This document shows positions 10,314 to 21,763 of a stretch of DNA of 64,000 nt, one piece after another. The position numbers and the translations under genes are program-made. The notes beneath the pieces were generated by a model. It was given only the letters and a program-made list of their open reading frames with translations. It had not been told where the DNA came from and searched no databases. Each line of letters starts with the position of its first letter. The stretch's first letter is position 1. Source of the DNA: Culex pipiens pallens (taxonomy: Eukaryota; Arthropoda; Insecta; Diptera; Culicidae); contig NC_068939.1 in assembly GCF_016801865.2 (NCBI RefSeq), positions 75,523,517-75,587,516 of the forward strand, given 5' to 3'.

Positions 10314-11053
10314 CAGGGGTGACCAAAGTATGGCCCGCGGGCCAAACGTGGCCCGCAAGGTGATTTTTGGTGGCCCACGGACCCATTTTGAATGACCATG
10401 TTAAATGGTCCGTTGACCATTTGTAAAATGATTTTATACTTTTTTCAAAATGATGGTTTATTTTTTAAATAACCTTTACGGGTGTTTTACACATTTTCTA
10501 ACATTTTTTTTTTCATTGAAATGTTGAATATTCTTGCTTGCAATTTAAATTTTTATATTTCCTTTTTTTCCTCGACCATGGCCAGAGTCAAAACAGAAAA
10601 ACTGTTTTGAATATTTGCATCGGTCTAATTGTTGATAAATATTTTTGCAACGATTTTTCATTAGTTACATTTTACCTAAAGATGAAATTACTAGTTTTAT
10701 AAATCGTGCAGGTTTAATGTCACCATTTTCAAAATATAGAGAAAAAAAACTTTGAAATATCAATGAAAACACAAGTACATTAAACTAAATACATTGATTT
10801 TCAAATACCTAAAACAATAAAATCAACAAAACTGATGGAAAACTGTCATTTTCCGTTTTCTATTATTTAAGAAAAACGAAAATTTTCAAAAAAAATACAG
10901 AAACTAAAAACTTCAAGGGATAGATGCATTTTTTAGTCTTCTAAATTTAAATATGGTAATTTCATTTTTAAATAACCAATATTATATATCTGGCCCGCAA
11001 GTTCATTTGAGCTCCGAATTTGGCCCGGCATCCAAAAACTTTGAGCACCCCCG
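10314..11053. mobile_element. hAT-type MITE, 740 bp, exact 8-bp TSD
   Basis: Left end CAGGGGTGACCAAAGTATGG and, reverse-complemented, right end CGGGGGTGCTCAAAGTTTTT. It is flanked by the exact 8-bp duplication GTGTAAGT at 10306-10313 and 11054-11061. The GGCCCGCGGGCC palindrome near the left end and TGGCCCGCAAG near the right are typical of hAT-derived MITEs. It interrupts the right arm of the surrounding foldback, so it is younger than that element. No transposase. Confidence 0.85.
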
Positions 11054-11090
11054 GTGTAAGTACTTACGCCCTTCTCAAATGTCATTATCG

Positions 11091-13885
11091 AGTGAAACTG
11101 GATCCATATACACCCTATTTGACCTGTAATTTCTCATACTACAATTTGTTGGAAATTCAATGAATTATATTTTTAAACTTAAAATAAGACTCAAATGTAA
11201 TAATCTTCAAATTTCAAGTGGTTTTTTTTTTTTCAAAAGACCGGAGTTTCAAAAAGAACCTCGGCTCTGTTTTTGTAAACCATGGTCCGTTCGCTCTTTT
11301 TACTTTTGAGCGGCTCGCTTCTTTTTTGCCCACCTCTAATAAGTTTTGGAGACTTTTATGAATAAAGTGTGTTTATGATCGAGAAATGAATTTGTGAATT
11401 CAACTCTTCAATCATTACATTCAAATGAAGTTAAAATTTAAGGGATGGCAACCCTTGAACCTGCCACCGCCACTTCAACCGTAATTAACATCCACTCAAA
11501 CGGGTGTCCCCCTAGTCTGCGGTTTAACTTCCATCAGACGAACCGAAATTAATTGTTCGTGAAAACAATCAATTATTGTGCCCGCCTCTCTGCAGCACCC
11601 GCGCTTAGAAATGAGCAACATCGCAATACATAATCACACACCTTCCTTGCGGTGGTGGTTGGTGGAAGTGTTGCGTTCTGTTCTGTGTCGGTTCACTGAG
11701 CCCTGGTGGTCCTGGTGGGTGGTGGACGGGGGGTAAAACTTTTTAATTACTTCTCAAAAGAGTAATCATTGGTAAGGTTTTGTTAAGGATCCACAACGAA
11801 GAAGACAAGGTAGAATAGACCCTCTTCCAAACGGTGACGTCGATTCTGAGCGCGGTAATTGAATTAAAGAAGCGAGAGAGAGAGAGAGGACGGGGGCAAA
11901 TGAACCGGATAATAGGATGGATTAAAAGTTTTGACGGATTTGGGAAATCGGTTCACACCCTTTGTTTCTGCTAAAGCCGTTTGGGAATTGAAAGGGGAAA
12001 CTGGGGAGATTCGACTTCTGAGAAACTTGATTTTTTTGTTTTGAATTCATTAGTTTTTAGTTTGCTCATTTCTTTTTTTTTATATGCTTTCAAAAAATCA
12101 GATTTGTGTCTCAAGCTAGTCGCTCTCTCCTAAAACATCTCACGTAAAACATTCCTTTATCAGGTAAGACCAACTTGTTCTTCCTCGCTAACCCAGACTG
12201 TACCTTGTAAGACCCCGTTCATGTTGAGTTGGGTTTGCCCTCGCGGCACCACCATAACATGGCATGTGTCTCTTTGAAGATGAAAGTCCCCCGAGGAGGC
12301 AAAAAAGAGTGGAAAAGAAAATTAATTAAGGATATTTTGAGGATCTTTCCCAGAGGTACACCGGCTGGTTATTGCCACCTGTAGCCTGGGAGGAATCTTT
12401 TGAAGTTCAATAAGTCTGCGAAGGTCATCAGTGGCACTCGGTGGGTTGGTGGAATGTCGATAAAAATTTTAATTTCCTTCCATCTTGCCTCAGTGCTGTC
12501 AAGCTGGAATCTGATTTTTTTTCTGGTGAATCGAATTCCTCTCGTCACCTCATGTCCATCAAGTGTGATTAATGAAGAATTCTTGGGAACAGTGTTGGAA
12601 TTATTTAATTGAGAGATTGATGAGATTTTTTCAATGGACGACATTACTTTATCGCAACAAAAATAATTGAAGCTGACAATTTTCAAAATTTCAAGGAATC
12701 AAATTACTTGAATGTCAAATAAATTCTTAAGAATATAGTTGTCTTTTTGAAATTTAGAGAGGACTCGTTATATTTTTTTAAAGAAATCGAATGTATTCAA
12801 AATTTATTGCAACATTCATTTCAACATATAAATGTTGACAATTATTTTCATATATGTTCACTTAACTGAATACCAACATTTAAAATTGTCACCTGAGTTT
12901 CATTTGAAATGACTTTTTTTGCGCTGGATAATAAATATCCTGCACTCACTCTTCCAACATAAAACCTCACTTAAAACTCTTCAAAGTTTAATAAACAATA
13001 AAGTTTTCCAATCAAGACTCACTCTCGTATAAACACTCTTTTCACAGTTTTAGAAGCCTCCTCCTCATCTGCTCTCTCTCTTGATTACCAACGATCGATA
13101 TTCATCATCCCGGCGGGTAAAACTTTCAGCTTTTCTGGCACCCTTCAGCGTAGAATGAAAAATTCTTCACTTTCGGGCCGGAAAATTCCAAACAATAAGA
13201 TTGATCATCCCACTCACTCTCCTTCGCTCTCTCTCTCGCACCCAAGAGCCAACTCCAGGAAAAACAATCAACCCGTATAAACTCGCATACGTTTCCAATT
13301 ATTCCAACTTTGCTTCGCTCAGAACTCGTTAGTGTGTTGTGTGCACACATACAGCCACACAAACACACACTCTCATTTCTTAAATTGCTGCCGGGACAAC
13401 ACAATCTCGAGCGATTGAATTTTTAAACTGTTCATTGGAACCCTTTTTGCACTCATTTTCACCCAGGTTTTTCCCTCCCAACCCTCCTATGTTTGGGGAG
13501 GAAAAAGTTTCCCAATAAAGGAAAGTATTTTTTCACTTTGCAAACGCCTCGAGCTTGGGGTTTGGCGTTTTCCGATACGTTGACGATGGGTCGTCAGAAG
13601 TTAATTTGAAAAAGTAATATAAACTTAAAAGAGTACAAATTCTAAAAACCAATAATATTCTTTTTTTAATTGAAAAAAATATTTTATTGTTTATTAAAAA
13701 ATCGTGTAGCACAAGTTTCCCCGTATGTTCGCTGTCAGAAGTTAAAAAGGGGAAGCTTTTTTCAATCTATTGTCTTCCCCCTCGAGAAGGGACTCACAGT
13801 CATTCTTATTTATTTAAACTGACAGAAAGAAAAACATCCGCGACCACCACCATCACAAAGCTGCCGGCAATTTGCTGACTATTGC
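11091..13885. other. Probable single-copy intergenic/intronic DNA
   Basis: Less AT-rich sequence with a GA microsatellite (11873-11889), CT tracts at about 13070-13085 and 13220-13240, and short CA repeats near 13345-13375. ORFs of 60-105 codons occur on both strands without family signatures. No gene or mobile element recognised. Confidence 0.5.
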
Positions 13886-13889
13886 TAGT

Positions 13890-14095
13890 ACCAACCACTA
13901 GTGTCTTCCTTTTTAACTACAAGGACTTCGCCGCCCTGGGCTCCTAAGTGTTTGAGTACGGCACGGAGCGACGGCGCCGGATACCCATATTTACACAAAG
14001 AATTTTTAGAGCGCCCGCCGCGGGATTCGAACCAGCAACCTCTGGATTGTGAGCCAGTGCGCGGTCCGATTGATCCACACGGGCGGGACAAGTTG
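13890..14095 (-). mobile_element. tRNA-derived SINE (minus strand)
   Basis: The minus strand begins CCCGCCCGTGTGGATCAATC, a tRNA-like head with an anticodon-arm-like CACTGGCTCACAATCCAG and a B box GGTTCGAATCCC at about 14025-14038, closed by GGCGGGC pairing back to the start. A roughly 130-bp body follows to about 13890. The arm complementarity and B box support a Pol III-derived SINE rather than a working tRNA, since the body continues and the arms are imperfect. It lies just beside the foldback cluster that begins at 14118. Confidence 0.65.
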
Positions 14096-15204
14096 TGAGT
14101 TGTGTAAGTTGTAAGTTGAGCAATTCTCTATTTTTTGTTTTTTTTTTTTTTAATCCGTCTGAAACTTTTATGGAGCATTCGGTATGCCCATAGAAGCCAT
14201 TTTGCATCATTAGTTTGTCCATATCATTTTCCTAACAAATTTGGCAGCTGTCCATACAAAAATGATGCATGAAAATTCAAAAATCTTAATTTTTAGATCG
14301 ATTTGGTGTCTTCGGCAAAGGTTGTAGGTATAGATAAGGACTACACTGACAAAAAATTATACACGGTAAAAAAAATTGGTGATTTTTCATTTAACTATTT
14401 GTCACCAAAACTTGATTTGCAAATAAAAAACTATTTTTTTCTGATTTTGTTTTAGAAGACATCAAATGCCAACTTTTCAGAAATTTCCAGGTTGGACAAA
14501 AATCTTTGACCGAGTTATGAATTTTTTTAAACTGAGTTTTTCAAAAAATCGAAATATTGGTCGCAAAAATTTTTCAACTCCATTTTTCGATGTAAAATCG
14601 AATTTGCAATCAAAAAGTACTCTAGTAAAATTTTGATAAAGTGCACCGTTTTCAAGTTAAAGCCATTTTTAGGTGACTTTTTGAAAATAGTCGCAGTTTT
14701 TTTTTAATTAGTGCACATGTTTGCCCACAATTAAAAAAAATATTTTTGAAAAGCTTTAAAAAAGGTTTAAAAACAGGAAAAAATATGTTTTCTAGGTCTC
14801 ACCCAAACAACCCACCATTTTCTAACGTCGATATCTCAGCAACTAATGGTCCGATTTATACCAATACTTTGATTTTTTGAAAAACTCAGTATTGATTTAA
14901 AAAATTTATAAATCGGTCAAATATTTTTTACACAACCTGGGAATTTCTGAAAAGTTGGCATTTTATGTCCTCTAAAACATATCAGAAAATAAAAAATTAA
15001 AATAAAAATAGTTTTTTTTGCAAACCAAATTTTAAGGACAATAAGTTAAATTAAAAATCACCAATTTTTTTACCGTGTATCACTTTTTTCAGTGTAGTCC
15101 TTATCCATACCTACAACTTTGCCCGAGACACCAAATCGACCAAAAAATTCCTTCAAAAGATACAGATTTTTGAATTTTCCTGCATAATTTTTGTATGGAC
15201 AGCT

Positions 15205-16267
15205 GAGCAATTCTCTACCAAAACCGGAAATGGATTTTATTTGTATTTTTTTATTTGGCTCAAACTTTGTGGGGGCCTTCCCTATGACCAAAGAAGCTAT
15301 TTTGTGTCATTGGTTCACCCATACAAGTCTCCATACAATTTTGGCTGCTGTCAATACAAAAACGGTATAATGTTAAATTGAATTTCCAATCGAAAAGTAC
15401 TTAACAGGTTTTTTGATAAAGTGCTTTGTTTTCAAGATAAAGCCACCGAAAGTTTAGGTTGTTTTAGTGAGACTTAGAAAACTTCAATTTTCGTGTTTCT
15501 TTTTCGTAAAGCGGCTGTATCTCAGCAACCCGAGGTCCAATCTTCAATGTCTCTTAGACAATTTTATATATTTTATAATTTTCTGAACTTTTCAAAAAAA
15601 ATATTTTTAAATATGGTCACTCATGATCACGATTTTTAAAAATCGAATAACTGGAAATATTTCGCTAAAATCAAACTTTCGGTGGCTATACCTTGAAAAC
15701 AGAGCCCTTTATCAAAAAATCTGTAATGTATTTTTCGGTAGCAAATTCAATATTACATTAAAAAATTACGTCAAATTTGTTTTTGCATAAAATTTCGATT
15801 TTTTTTAAAATCACTATTTTTCAAAAATTTATAGCTCGGCGGCAGATTTTTTGACCATGTTTCTATGGCTCAAAAGTTGCGGGTTTTTGTCCCCTAAACC
15901 ATATAAAAACATCTCGAAAATCAACAAATACGTTTTTTGCAAAATTAAGTTTTTGTGAAAAAAAAAGTTGATTAAAAAAGTTGCAAAAAAAATCTGGTAC
16001 CTATTTTTTTTTCTCAATAGTCCTCAACAACTTTGCCGAAGACACCAAATCGATCAGAAAATTCACTCAAATGTTACAGCTGTTTGAATATTTACGTACC
16101 TTTTTTGTATGGACAGCAGCCAAAATTGTATGGAGACTTGTATGGGTGAACCAATGACACAAAATAGCTTCTTTGGTCATATGGAAGGCTCCCACAAAGT
16201 TTGGGCCAAATAAAAAAAACAAAAAATAAAAATTGTCGAAATCGGCCGATTTCGTAGAGAGTTGCTC
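15205..16267. mobile_element. Inner foldback element, 1063 bp, 4-bp TSD AGCT
   Basis: Termini GAGCAATTCTCTACCAAAAC and (complement) GAGCAACTCTCTACGAAATC. Long arms include GACCAAAGAAGCTATTTTGT and CCATACAAGTCTCCATACAA on the left, and their complements near 16110-16190 on the right. It is flanked by AGCT at 15201-15204 and 16268-16271. The target context GGACAGCTGCC is intact in the left arm of the host foldback, which supports the boundaries. Related copies lie at 32041-33560 and 38700-41056. Confidence 0.75.
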
Positions 16268-16299
16268 AGCTGCCAAATTTTTAAGGAAAATTATGTATG

Positions 16300-16824
16300 T
16301 ATGTATGTATGTATGTATTTGAACCCCCGTCTTGGCAGGACTTGGCCATGACCACAGTATATTTCAACTGAGACGGTTCGGTTAGTAACCACCATATTTC
16401 TCAAGAACCTTTGAAGCGAAATACCATTCTATGGCTAACGATTTCTTCTGAAATTGTACATACATAGATCGGTAATGCAGATGACTCGGGCCAGGCAAAC
16501 CAAGACTCCCTTGTCCAGTTCATGAGTATATGAGATGGCCCTGGGCTGTTTTGAGACGGTGTTAGTAGTTATATAATGGTTTGATATGTTATACCTTGTG
16601 ACATTAATTAGCCACTTCGGATCAATTCAGTTCTAAAGCATTAACTCCATGATGGCCGACTGGTTAGCGTCCCAGACCATCAATCCAAAGGTGTGAGTTC
16701 GAATCTCATCTGATTCTTAAAGGTTTTTTGTTCATATTCAAAGTTCAATTCCTGATTCCAAATTTCAAGGGAGCCGACCGGGATTTGATCCCTAAACCTT
16801 CTGCTTTCTAGGCAGAAGCCGCAA
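16300..16824 (-). mobile_element. tRNA-related retroposon with (TATG)n tail
   Basis: An insertion with a long imperfect TSD: CCAAATTT-N-TAAGGAA-N-AATTAT at 16273-16299 and 16825-16852. On the minus strand the 5' end (16824 downward) is tRNA-like, with an anticodon arm TTCTGCCTAGAAAGCAGAA and a T-arm GGGATCAAATCCC. The 3' end is a (CATA)n tract (16291-16319) next to the TSD, as expected for a SINE. A second tRNA-like segment with a B box (GAGTTCGAATCTC, about 16697-16709) runs in the opposite (+) orientation inside. The two heads therefore face each other. Confidence 0.6.
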
Positions 16825-17159
16825 CCAAATTTGTAAGGAATAATTATATGTATAATTAAATTGACAAACTAATAATGCAAAATGGCTTCTATGGGCATAC
16901 CGAAAGCACCATAAAAGTTTCAGCCGGATTAAAAAATACAAAAAAAATCGAATGACCGAAATCTGAGTGAATTGCTCTTACCTAACTAATGATGGTCGGA
17001 TAATCGATTCGGACATAGTTTACATGCATTTAAGGTGAAGCCGTTGATCATTTTCGAAGAAAATTTATCATCACTATAAAATATTCTGTATTAAATTCAA
17101 TTTAACGAATTTCAGCACTAAAAGGAATCAGCGTGTGCCGGTTGTTGCCTTCTTGAAGC

Positions 17160-17347
17160 CACACAGAGAAAAAAGAGTTCCCAAATTCGTGAACATGCGT
17201 TCATGAAAATGGGAACCACGAACAAAAAGTTCAAATGCCATGGTACGTTTTTGAAAATCGTTCCATGGAATTTGAGCACTTTGTTCGTGGTTCCCATTTT
17301 CATGAACGCATGTTCACGATTTTGGGAACTCTTTTTTCTCCGTGCAC
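17160..17347. mobile_element. Near-perfect palindromic MITE with TTCATGAA core
   Basis: The left arm (17162-17226), with AAAAAAGAGTTCCCAAATTC and GTGAACATGCGTTCATGAAA, matches the complement of the right arm (about 17278-17344) with very few changes. It is 188 bp with no coding capacity. The high arm identity suggests recent mobility or gene conversion between arms. Diverged relatives with the same GTTCATGAA/TTCACG vocabulary lie at 54226-54496 and 61170-61318. Confidence 0.75.
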
Positions 17348-17589
17348 TGAAAGAATTTTTAATCTAAATCAATTGTGCTTCAAAATTTATATAATTTTGT
17401 GGCACAGTCATTGACGTCCTGGTTGGCAATCATTGATTAATGACGATTTCCATAACTTCACAAAGAATGGGATAATCGTTACTAAAAGGAATCAGCATGT
17501 GTAGGGCTCTATTCTAAACAACTTGTTGAAAGAATTTTGTCAAAATATTGAAAGCGACACAAAATTTATATCTTTGAACGAAAAATCAT

Positions 17590-17956
17590 GACAATGATGG
17601 AAGTCTTCACGTTAAGTGAGATCCGGCTTCAAAAAATTACACATTTAAGTGATCATCACTTGAGGCAGGGTTGCCAGATCTTCAATGTTTTGGACTCTTA
17701 CGAAAGTTCTTTCAATTACCTAACTAATAATGGGTCTGATGATGGATTTGTACATAGTTTACATGCATATCAGTGAGATCCTGATATATGTGAAAACACA
17801 TTTGTATTCATAACTTTTAAACCACTTATAAAAACTTCAAAAAATTCAAAAGCGATGTATGGGACCCTAAACCAAGTCGAGCCCGACCAGCTTTTAATAA
17901 AAAAAATCATTTTAGAGCAGGATAATAGGCTTACCTCAGTAAGGAAGGCAAAACCT
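17590..17956 (-). repeat. CCTTCCTCA-type repeat, minus-strand copy
   Basis: Contains, inverted, the same blocks as the repeat at 29446-30470: the end ACCTCAGTAAGGAAGGCAAA (17933-17952), GGGACCCTAAACCAAGTCG (about 17864), and one copy of the GGTTGCCAGATCTTCAATGT unit. It lacks the 164-bp tandem expansion. A weaker relative of the unit lies at about 16985-17040. Confidence 0.65.
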
Positions 17957-19800
17957 TATGTATTAAAACAAAATTGTAGCTTAAGTGATGCATTTCCCTA
18001 CACATTTGCGTATTTATTCCCGAAAAATATGCATATTTTGGGGAAATACAGGAAACACTCCCTCGTCCACAATTTAAAAAATGTATTTAATTAGATCTTA
18101 AAAAAAATTAAATAATTAGATCTAATTAATTCGTAGCCTTCATTCGCCCCAGTGTGCGGTAAGCAATTCTATCAGCCAAGGGTTAATGAAACGGTCGCAG
18201 TATCAGTTCAGTGCAGGAAGCAGCCTCGCATCAGCTTCAACGCAGGTACTTCACTCCAGTAATGAAGTGCGCACGCCAGCTCAGCAGAAAAGTGCCCACC
18301 CTTTGGAGAAACCCGGAACCTCCCTCACCATGGCTCATTTTCCACTCTTCTTTGCTTCCCGGCATGGAAAACCCCGTACACCAAAAAAAAAGAGGGAAGT
18401 GAATGCGGAAAAACTGGTCGCTTTCTGGAACGACCTGCGGCCAACTCCAGGTCGCTTAATGAAGTCTAGCACTCGTCCCGGTAGTCCTGACCTCCCAAAA
18501 GTAAGTGTTTCCTTTCGCGCGCACCACCACCATCAAAAATTATTACTTTGGGGAGGGTGGGAAATGCCGGCCTAAATGGGGGGAAACTTCAGAGGTGGGA
18601 GGAAAAAGGAAGGCGCTTTTCTTTCGTGGAAGCCACGCTGGTTAACATTCCTTGATACGGATAAACAGCTTGTATAAACAGTTGGTCAGCTGAGGTGAAA
18701 AAAAGAAGGGAGGAGGTCGTTGTACCAATTGAGTTGTTGGGATTTGAGCTTGAAAAAGGTAGTAAATTAGAAACGGTGGAAAAACGGACTTTGTGAAGCA
18801 TACCGAAGTAATGGTAATGGTTGGTTAGTCATGGTTCTTGCCGGGACGTAATGAGGTTTTTGGTCTTAATTTTGGGTTACCGTTGAAACAACAACAACAG
18901 AAATTGTGTTTTCTTGTTTCTTCCTACTTATTTTACGGTTTATTAAAAAGATCATTTTAAGAATTTTGCCTGAAGTTCGAGTTTTTTTAATTAATTTATT
19001 TTTCTAAAACCGACCCGGCCATCGATCACTTTCATTCGACATTGTAAATTTATTCAGCACAAATTTCATTAGAGCGGCTTTAACGAAATGAGCTCTGTAA
19101 CATGGGATCAAAGGTTCCTTCCGCCAGAACCCAAATCTTCGCCACGGCTAGTGGCAAAGTGAAAAAGGCCATTCCCTACGGAAACTGCCAAAATCCACAG
19201 TGACCAGCAAAAGATACCCCCTTTTTTTGGGATGTTGCTCGTGCGCTGATTGGAAGTGAAAATGAGAAAAGTGCCATTTTCCAGCGCAACCGACCTTTTG
19301 TCCCGAAATGATCATTTGCCCTCTTTTTTCGCCGATATTAACCAGCTTTTTCCTAGTAAAGGCAAAACCGTTTACGGGTACAAAACACAGAGGCCATACA
19401 GAAGGTGGCGCACAAAAAAAGGCGAACGAATTCCACGAGGTGAACCGAAATCACGGTCCCAAATCGAAAAGCAGCCAATGGATTTGACCCCACCAACACC
19501 GGGACTGTCTTTCTACGAAATCATCCCGTTTGGTTTGGTTTGGGAAGGGGAGAAAAACTCAGATTATATCCATGTTGGGAAGGGACGCCAAAAAAAAAAG
19601 GTCCAAACAGGGCTAAATTGTAAGGGATAAACACTTGTATATTGAAATCTGTGTCACCCCGGACAAAGTAAGAGGTTTACACGATTGGGACCTGCCATCT
19701 GAGGGTTTGGAGAAGCGACGGGAGAACTGGCTTGAAAAAAGGGACCAACCGTTTTCCTCTATTCAGTTACAGAGCTTTTACATTTTTACATCTTTTGCTG
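17957..19800. other. Probable single-copy DNA, no gene recognised
   Basis: Moderately GC-richer DNA. The longest ORFs (18186-18575 and 19250-19630, +) have low-complexity, basic translations without family motifs. Donor-like GTAAGT at about 18500 could belong to an unrecognised exon, but nothing else supports it. Confidence 0.4.
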
Positions 19801-19811
19801 TTCTTATAAAA

Positions 19812-21755
19812 CAGTGTTTCTCAACCTTTTTCGTTCCATTCCCCCCTTGACTCATTTTCAAGAGCCTCGTTCCCCCCCCCCCCCCCCCTGATTTTGAATT
19901 TGGTGGTATAAATGCATAAATATCATAATTTAATAAAAATAAATAAATTTCCAAACCAAGAATAAACATATCCTTAAAAATTAATAAAAAAATAGATCCT
20001 TGAGAATTTTTAACGCAATTTAATTATTTATTTTGAATAACCTATTCGTTGCACTGATAATGTTGAATGGAATGAAAATTTCATAAAAAGAAACATTCCA
20101 GTTTGAACGAATGCTAAATAACATTTGATTTTCAGTAAAGTATTCAGCAAAACCTTACAAAAATTCTCAATGTTCAATTCCATAAGAAGCAAATCATTTT
20201 TTTTTAATAATCTTTTTCAAAAACCCGAAGAACATCTCGTGCTTTTTTCGAAAATAAAAGTACCGAGATTTTTTTTTAAAGAGATCTGTTTTAATATTTC
20301 AAGAACCATGTTATAACTTACAGAAGTGAGAGTGATAATTTAATAATATAAAACTTATTTATCATTTTTTGAAAAATGCCGAAAGCTCAACTAAAACTTG
20401 TTAGTAGGGCGTCCAATTTTCCCGGGTTTTGAATTTCCCGGGAAACGGGAAAAATATTTTTAGAATCCCGGGAATTCCCGGGATCCCGGGAAATTTTTGA
20501 ATTAGTAATAAAATCTATGTTTCATTATATTTGTTATGTTTTCAAGCTTAAAATCATTGAATTAGCTTAATAATATCAAATGGTGATAATCCTCACTTCA
20601 ATCTAAACAAAGACAACAGTTTTAAAATAGCCTAAAAGATTTTTTATGTCTTTGTGGTGTTTAGGATTTTATATCAACTACTTTTTTTAATTCCAGTATA
20701 ATTAATTATTTTTATATTTGCGAATCAAATTACATATTTTTTTTTTAAAAGGTCCAATAAGCTTTTGTCTTCCATATGTTTATAGGACCTTTTCAAAAAA
20801 AAAACTTTGGAATTCTTTTATATATTTTTTTCTCTTATATATATTTTTATATGACATGACTAAAACAGCTTAAAAAAATTATTTTATATGTCTAAAAAAA
20901 CCAAAAACGACAATAAATAAAATGATACCAGTCAATGTAAAATTTTAGATAAGTTTTGAATTCATTGTTTTATATAAAACATATTTTACAAATTATCGTC
21001 CAGTTACTACCGCCAACCGAGGGAAAATCATAATTACAGTCTAAAAAGGTACAGGAGATTTTAGAGCAATACATTTGGAAGTACAAATTGTTTTATTCTG
21101 TTCCGGTTTAAACCGAAGTCATCCAAAACGTCATGCAATTATTTTTTGCTTCAATAGATGTATTTATTCGTTACATTTGTACGTATTTGCCCTAGATGCC
21201 GGTGTTTGATTATAAAATAAGTGATATGAGATTGTTTTTTTTTTTCAAATTCAAAATCGAAAATATACGTAAATATATCCACTATCCAGTCTAAAAAAAA
21301 ATAATAGAGAAAAAAATTTAAAGCACTAGGCATTTTGCGGACCTGTTAATTAAAATTATAAGATTTTTTCCTAAAAAGCCAATTAAATGCTGAGATTTGC
21401 TGAATACAAATTTTAATTCATTTTATTGTTCTACTATTTTCGCAACCAAATCTGAATTTCCAGACCAAAATATGATTTTTTTTTTCAATTTCGGGAATTC
21501 CCGGGACAAATTATAGAAAATCCCGGGATTCGGGAATTCCCGGTTTTGGAAAAATCCCGGGATTTTTGTCCCGGGAATTCCCGGGATGGACGCACTACTT
21601 GTTAGAATCAGTGAAAATATACAAAATAATTTTTAAAACCCTGTCGTTGAAATTTATATGTACACGTTTAAATAAATTCGATTTATCCTCATTCCCCCCT
21701 AAAAATGGTCAAATTCCCCCCCAGGGGGGAATTCCTCACCGGTTGAGAAACACTG
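19812..21755. mobile_element. Outer hAT-type MITE, exact 8-bp TSD TTATAAAA
   Basis: Perfect terminal repeats CAGTGTTTCTCAACC and GGTTGAGAAACACTG. Flanking TTATAAAA at 19804-19811 and 21756-21763 is exact. Near both ends are runs of C on the + strand (19874-19889, and CCCCCC near 21695 and 21720). The total is 1944 bp, but 1201 bp of that is a nested hAT MITE plus its TSD, leaving about 743 bp. The CAGTGNTTCTCAACC terminus is a widely seen hAT signature. No transposase ORF. Confidence 0.9.
20405..21597. mobile_element. Nested hAT-type MITE rich in CCCGGG, exact 8-bp TSD CTTGTTAG
   Basis: Termini TAGGGCGTCCA and TGGACGCACTA, flanked by CTTGTTAG at 20397-20404 and 21598-21605. Directly inside both ends are clusters of CCCGGGAATTCCCGGGA palindromes (20420-20495 and 21490-21588), while the middle is very AT-rich and non-coding. 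It is younger than the outer hAT element it interrupts. A decayed end of the family may lie at 1430-1500. Confidence 0.9.
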
Positions 21756-21763
21756 TTATAAAA

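Larger units (their letters stand above)
8660..11090. repeat. Long foldback element interrupted by a hAT and a hairpin MITE
   Basis: The left arm (about 8690-9690) recurs inverted at about 9869-10305. For example GTATCTCGAAGCCGTTGCAT at about 8759 matches the complement of ATGCAACGGCTTCGAGATAC at about 10239, and the GGTTTTTGGTGG stretch near 9370 matches CCACCAAAAACC-type sequence near 9880. The right arm ends after the hAT insertion, near 11062-11090. A smaller palindromic segment rich in ATGTAA/TTACAT lies at about 9050-9262. Exact termini are not identified. No coding capacity. Confidence 0.65.
14118..16977. mobile_element. Outer foldback element (GAGCAATTC termini) with two nested insertions
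   Basis: Long inverted arms: the left arm (14118-14700) with GAGCAATTCTCT, ATGCCCATAGAAGCCATTTT and CGATTTGGTGTCTTCGGCAA returns inverted at about 14800-15200 and resumes at about 16825-16977, ending GAATTGCTC. The right arm is split twice. A second foldback (15205-16267) is inserted within GGACAGCTGCC, and a retroposon (16300-16824) is inserted within CCAAATTTGTAAGGAA. Both empty-site sequences can be read in the uninterrupted left arm near 14235-14260. No protein is encoded, and the transposase source is unknown. Confidence 0.75.

Noticed and set aside
13890..14095. Functional tRNA gene on the minus strand
   Set aside because: The tRNA-like head continues into a roughly 130-bp body typical of a SINE, and pairing in the arms is imperfect.
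18186..18575. A 129-codon plus-strand ORF with a donor-like site after it
   Set aside because: The translation is low-complexity and basic with no domain, and no partner exon could be found.
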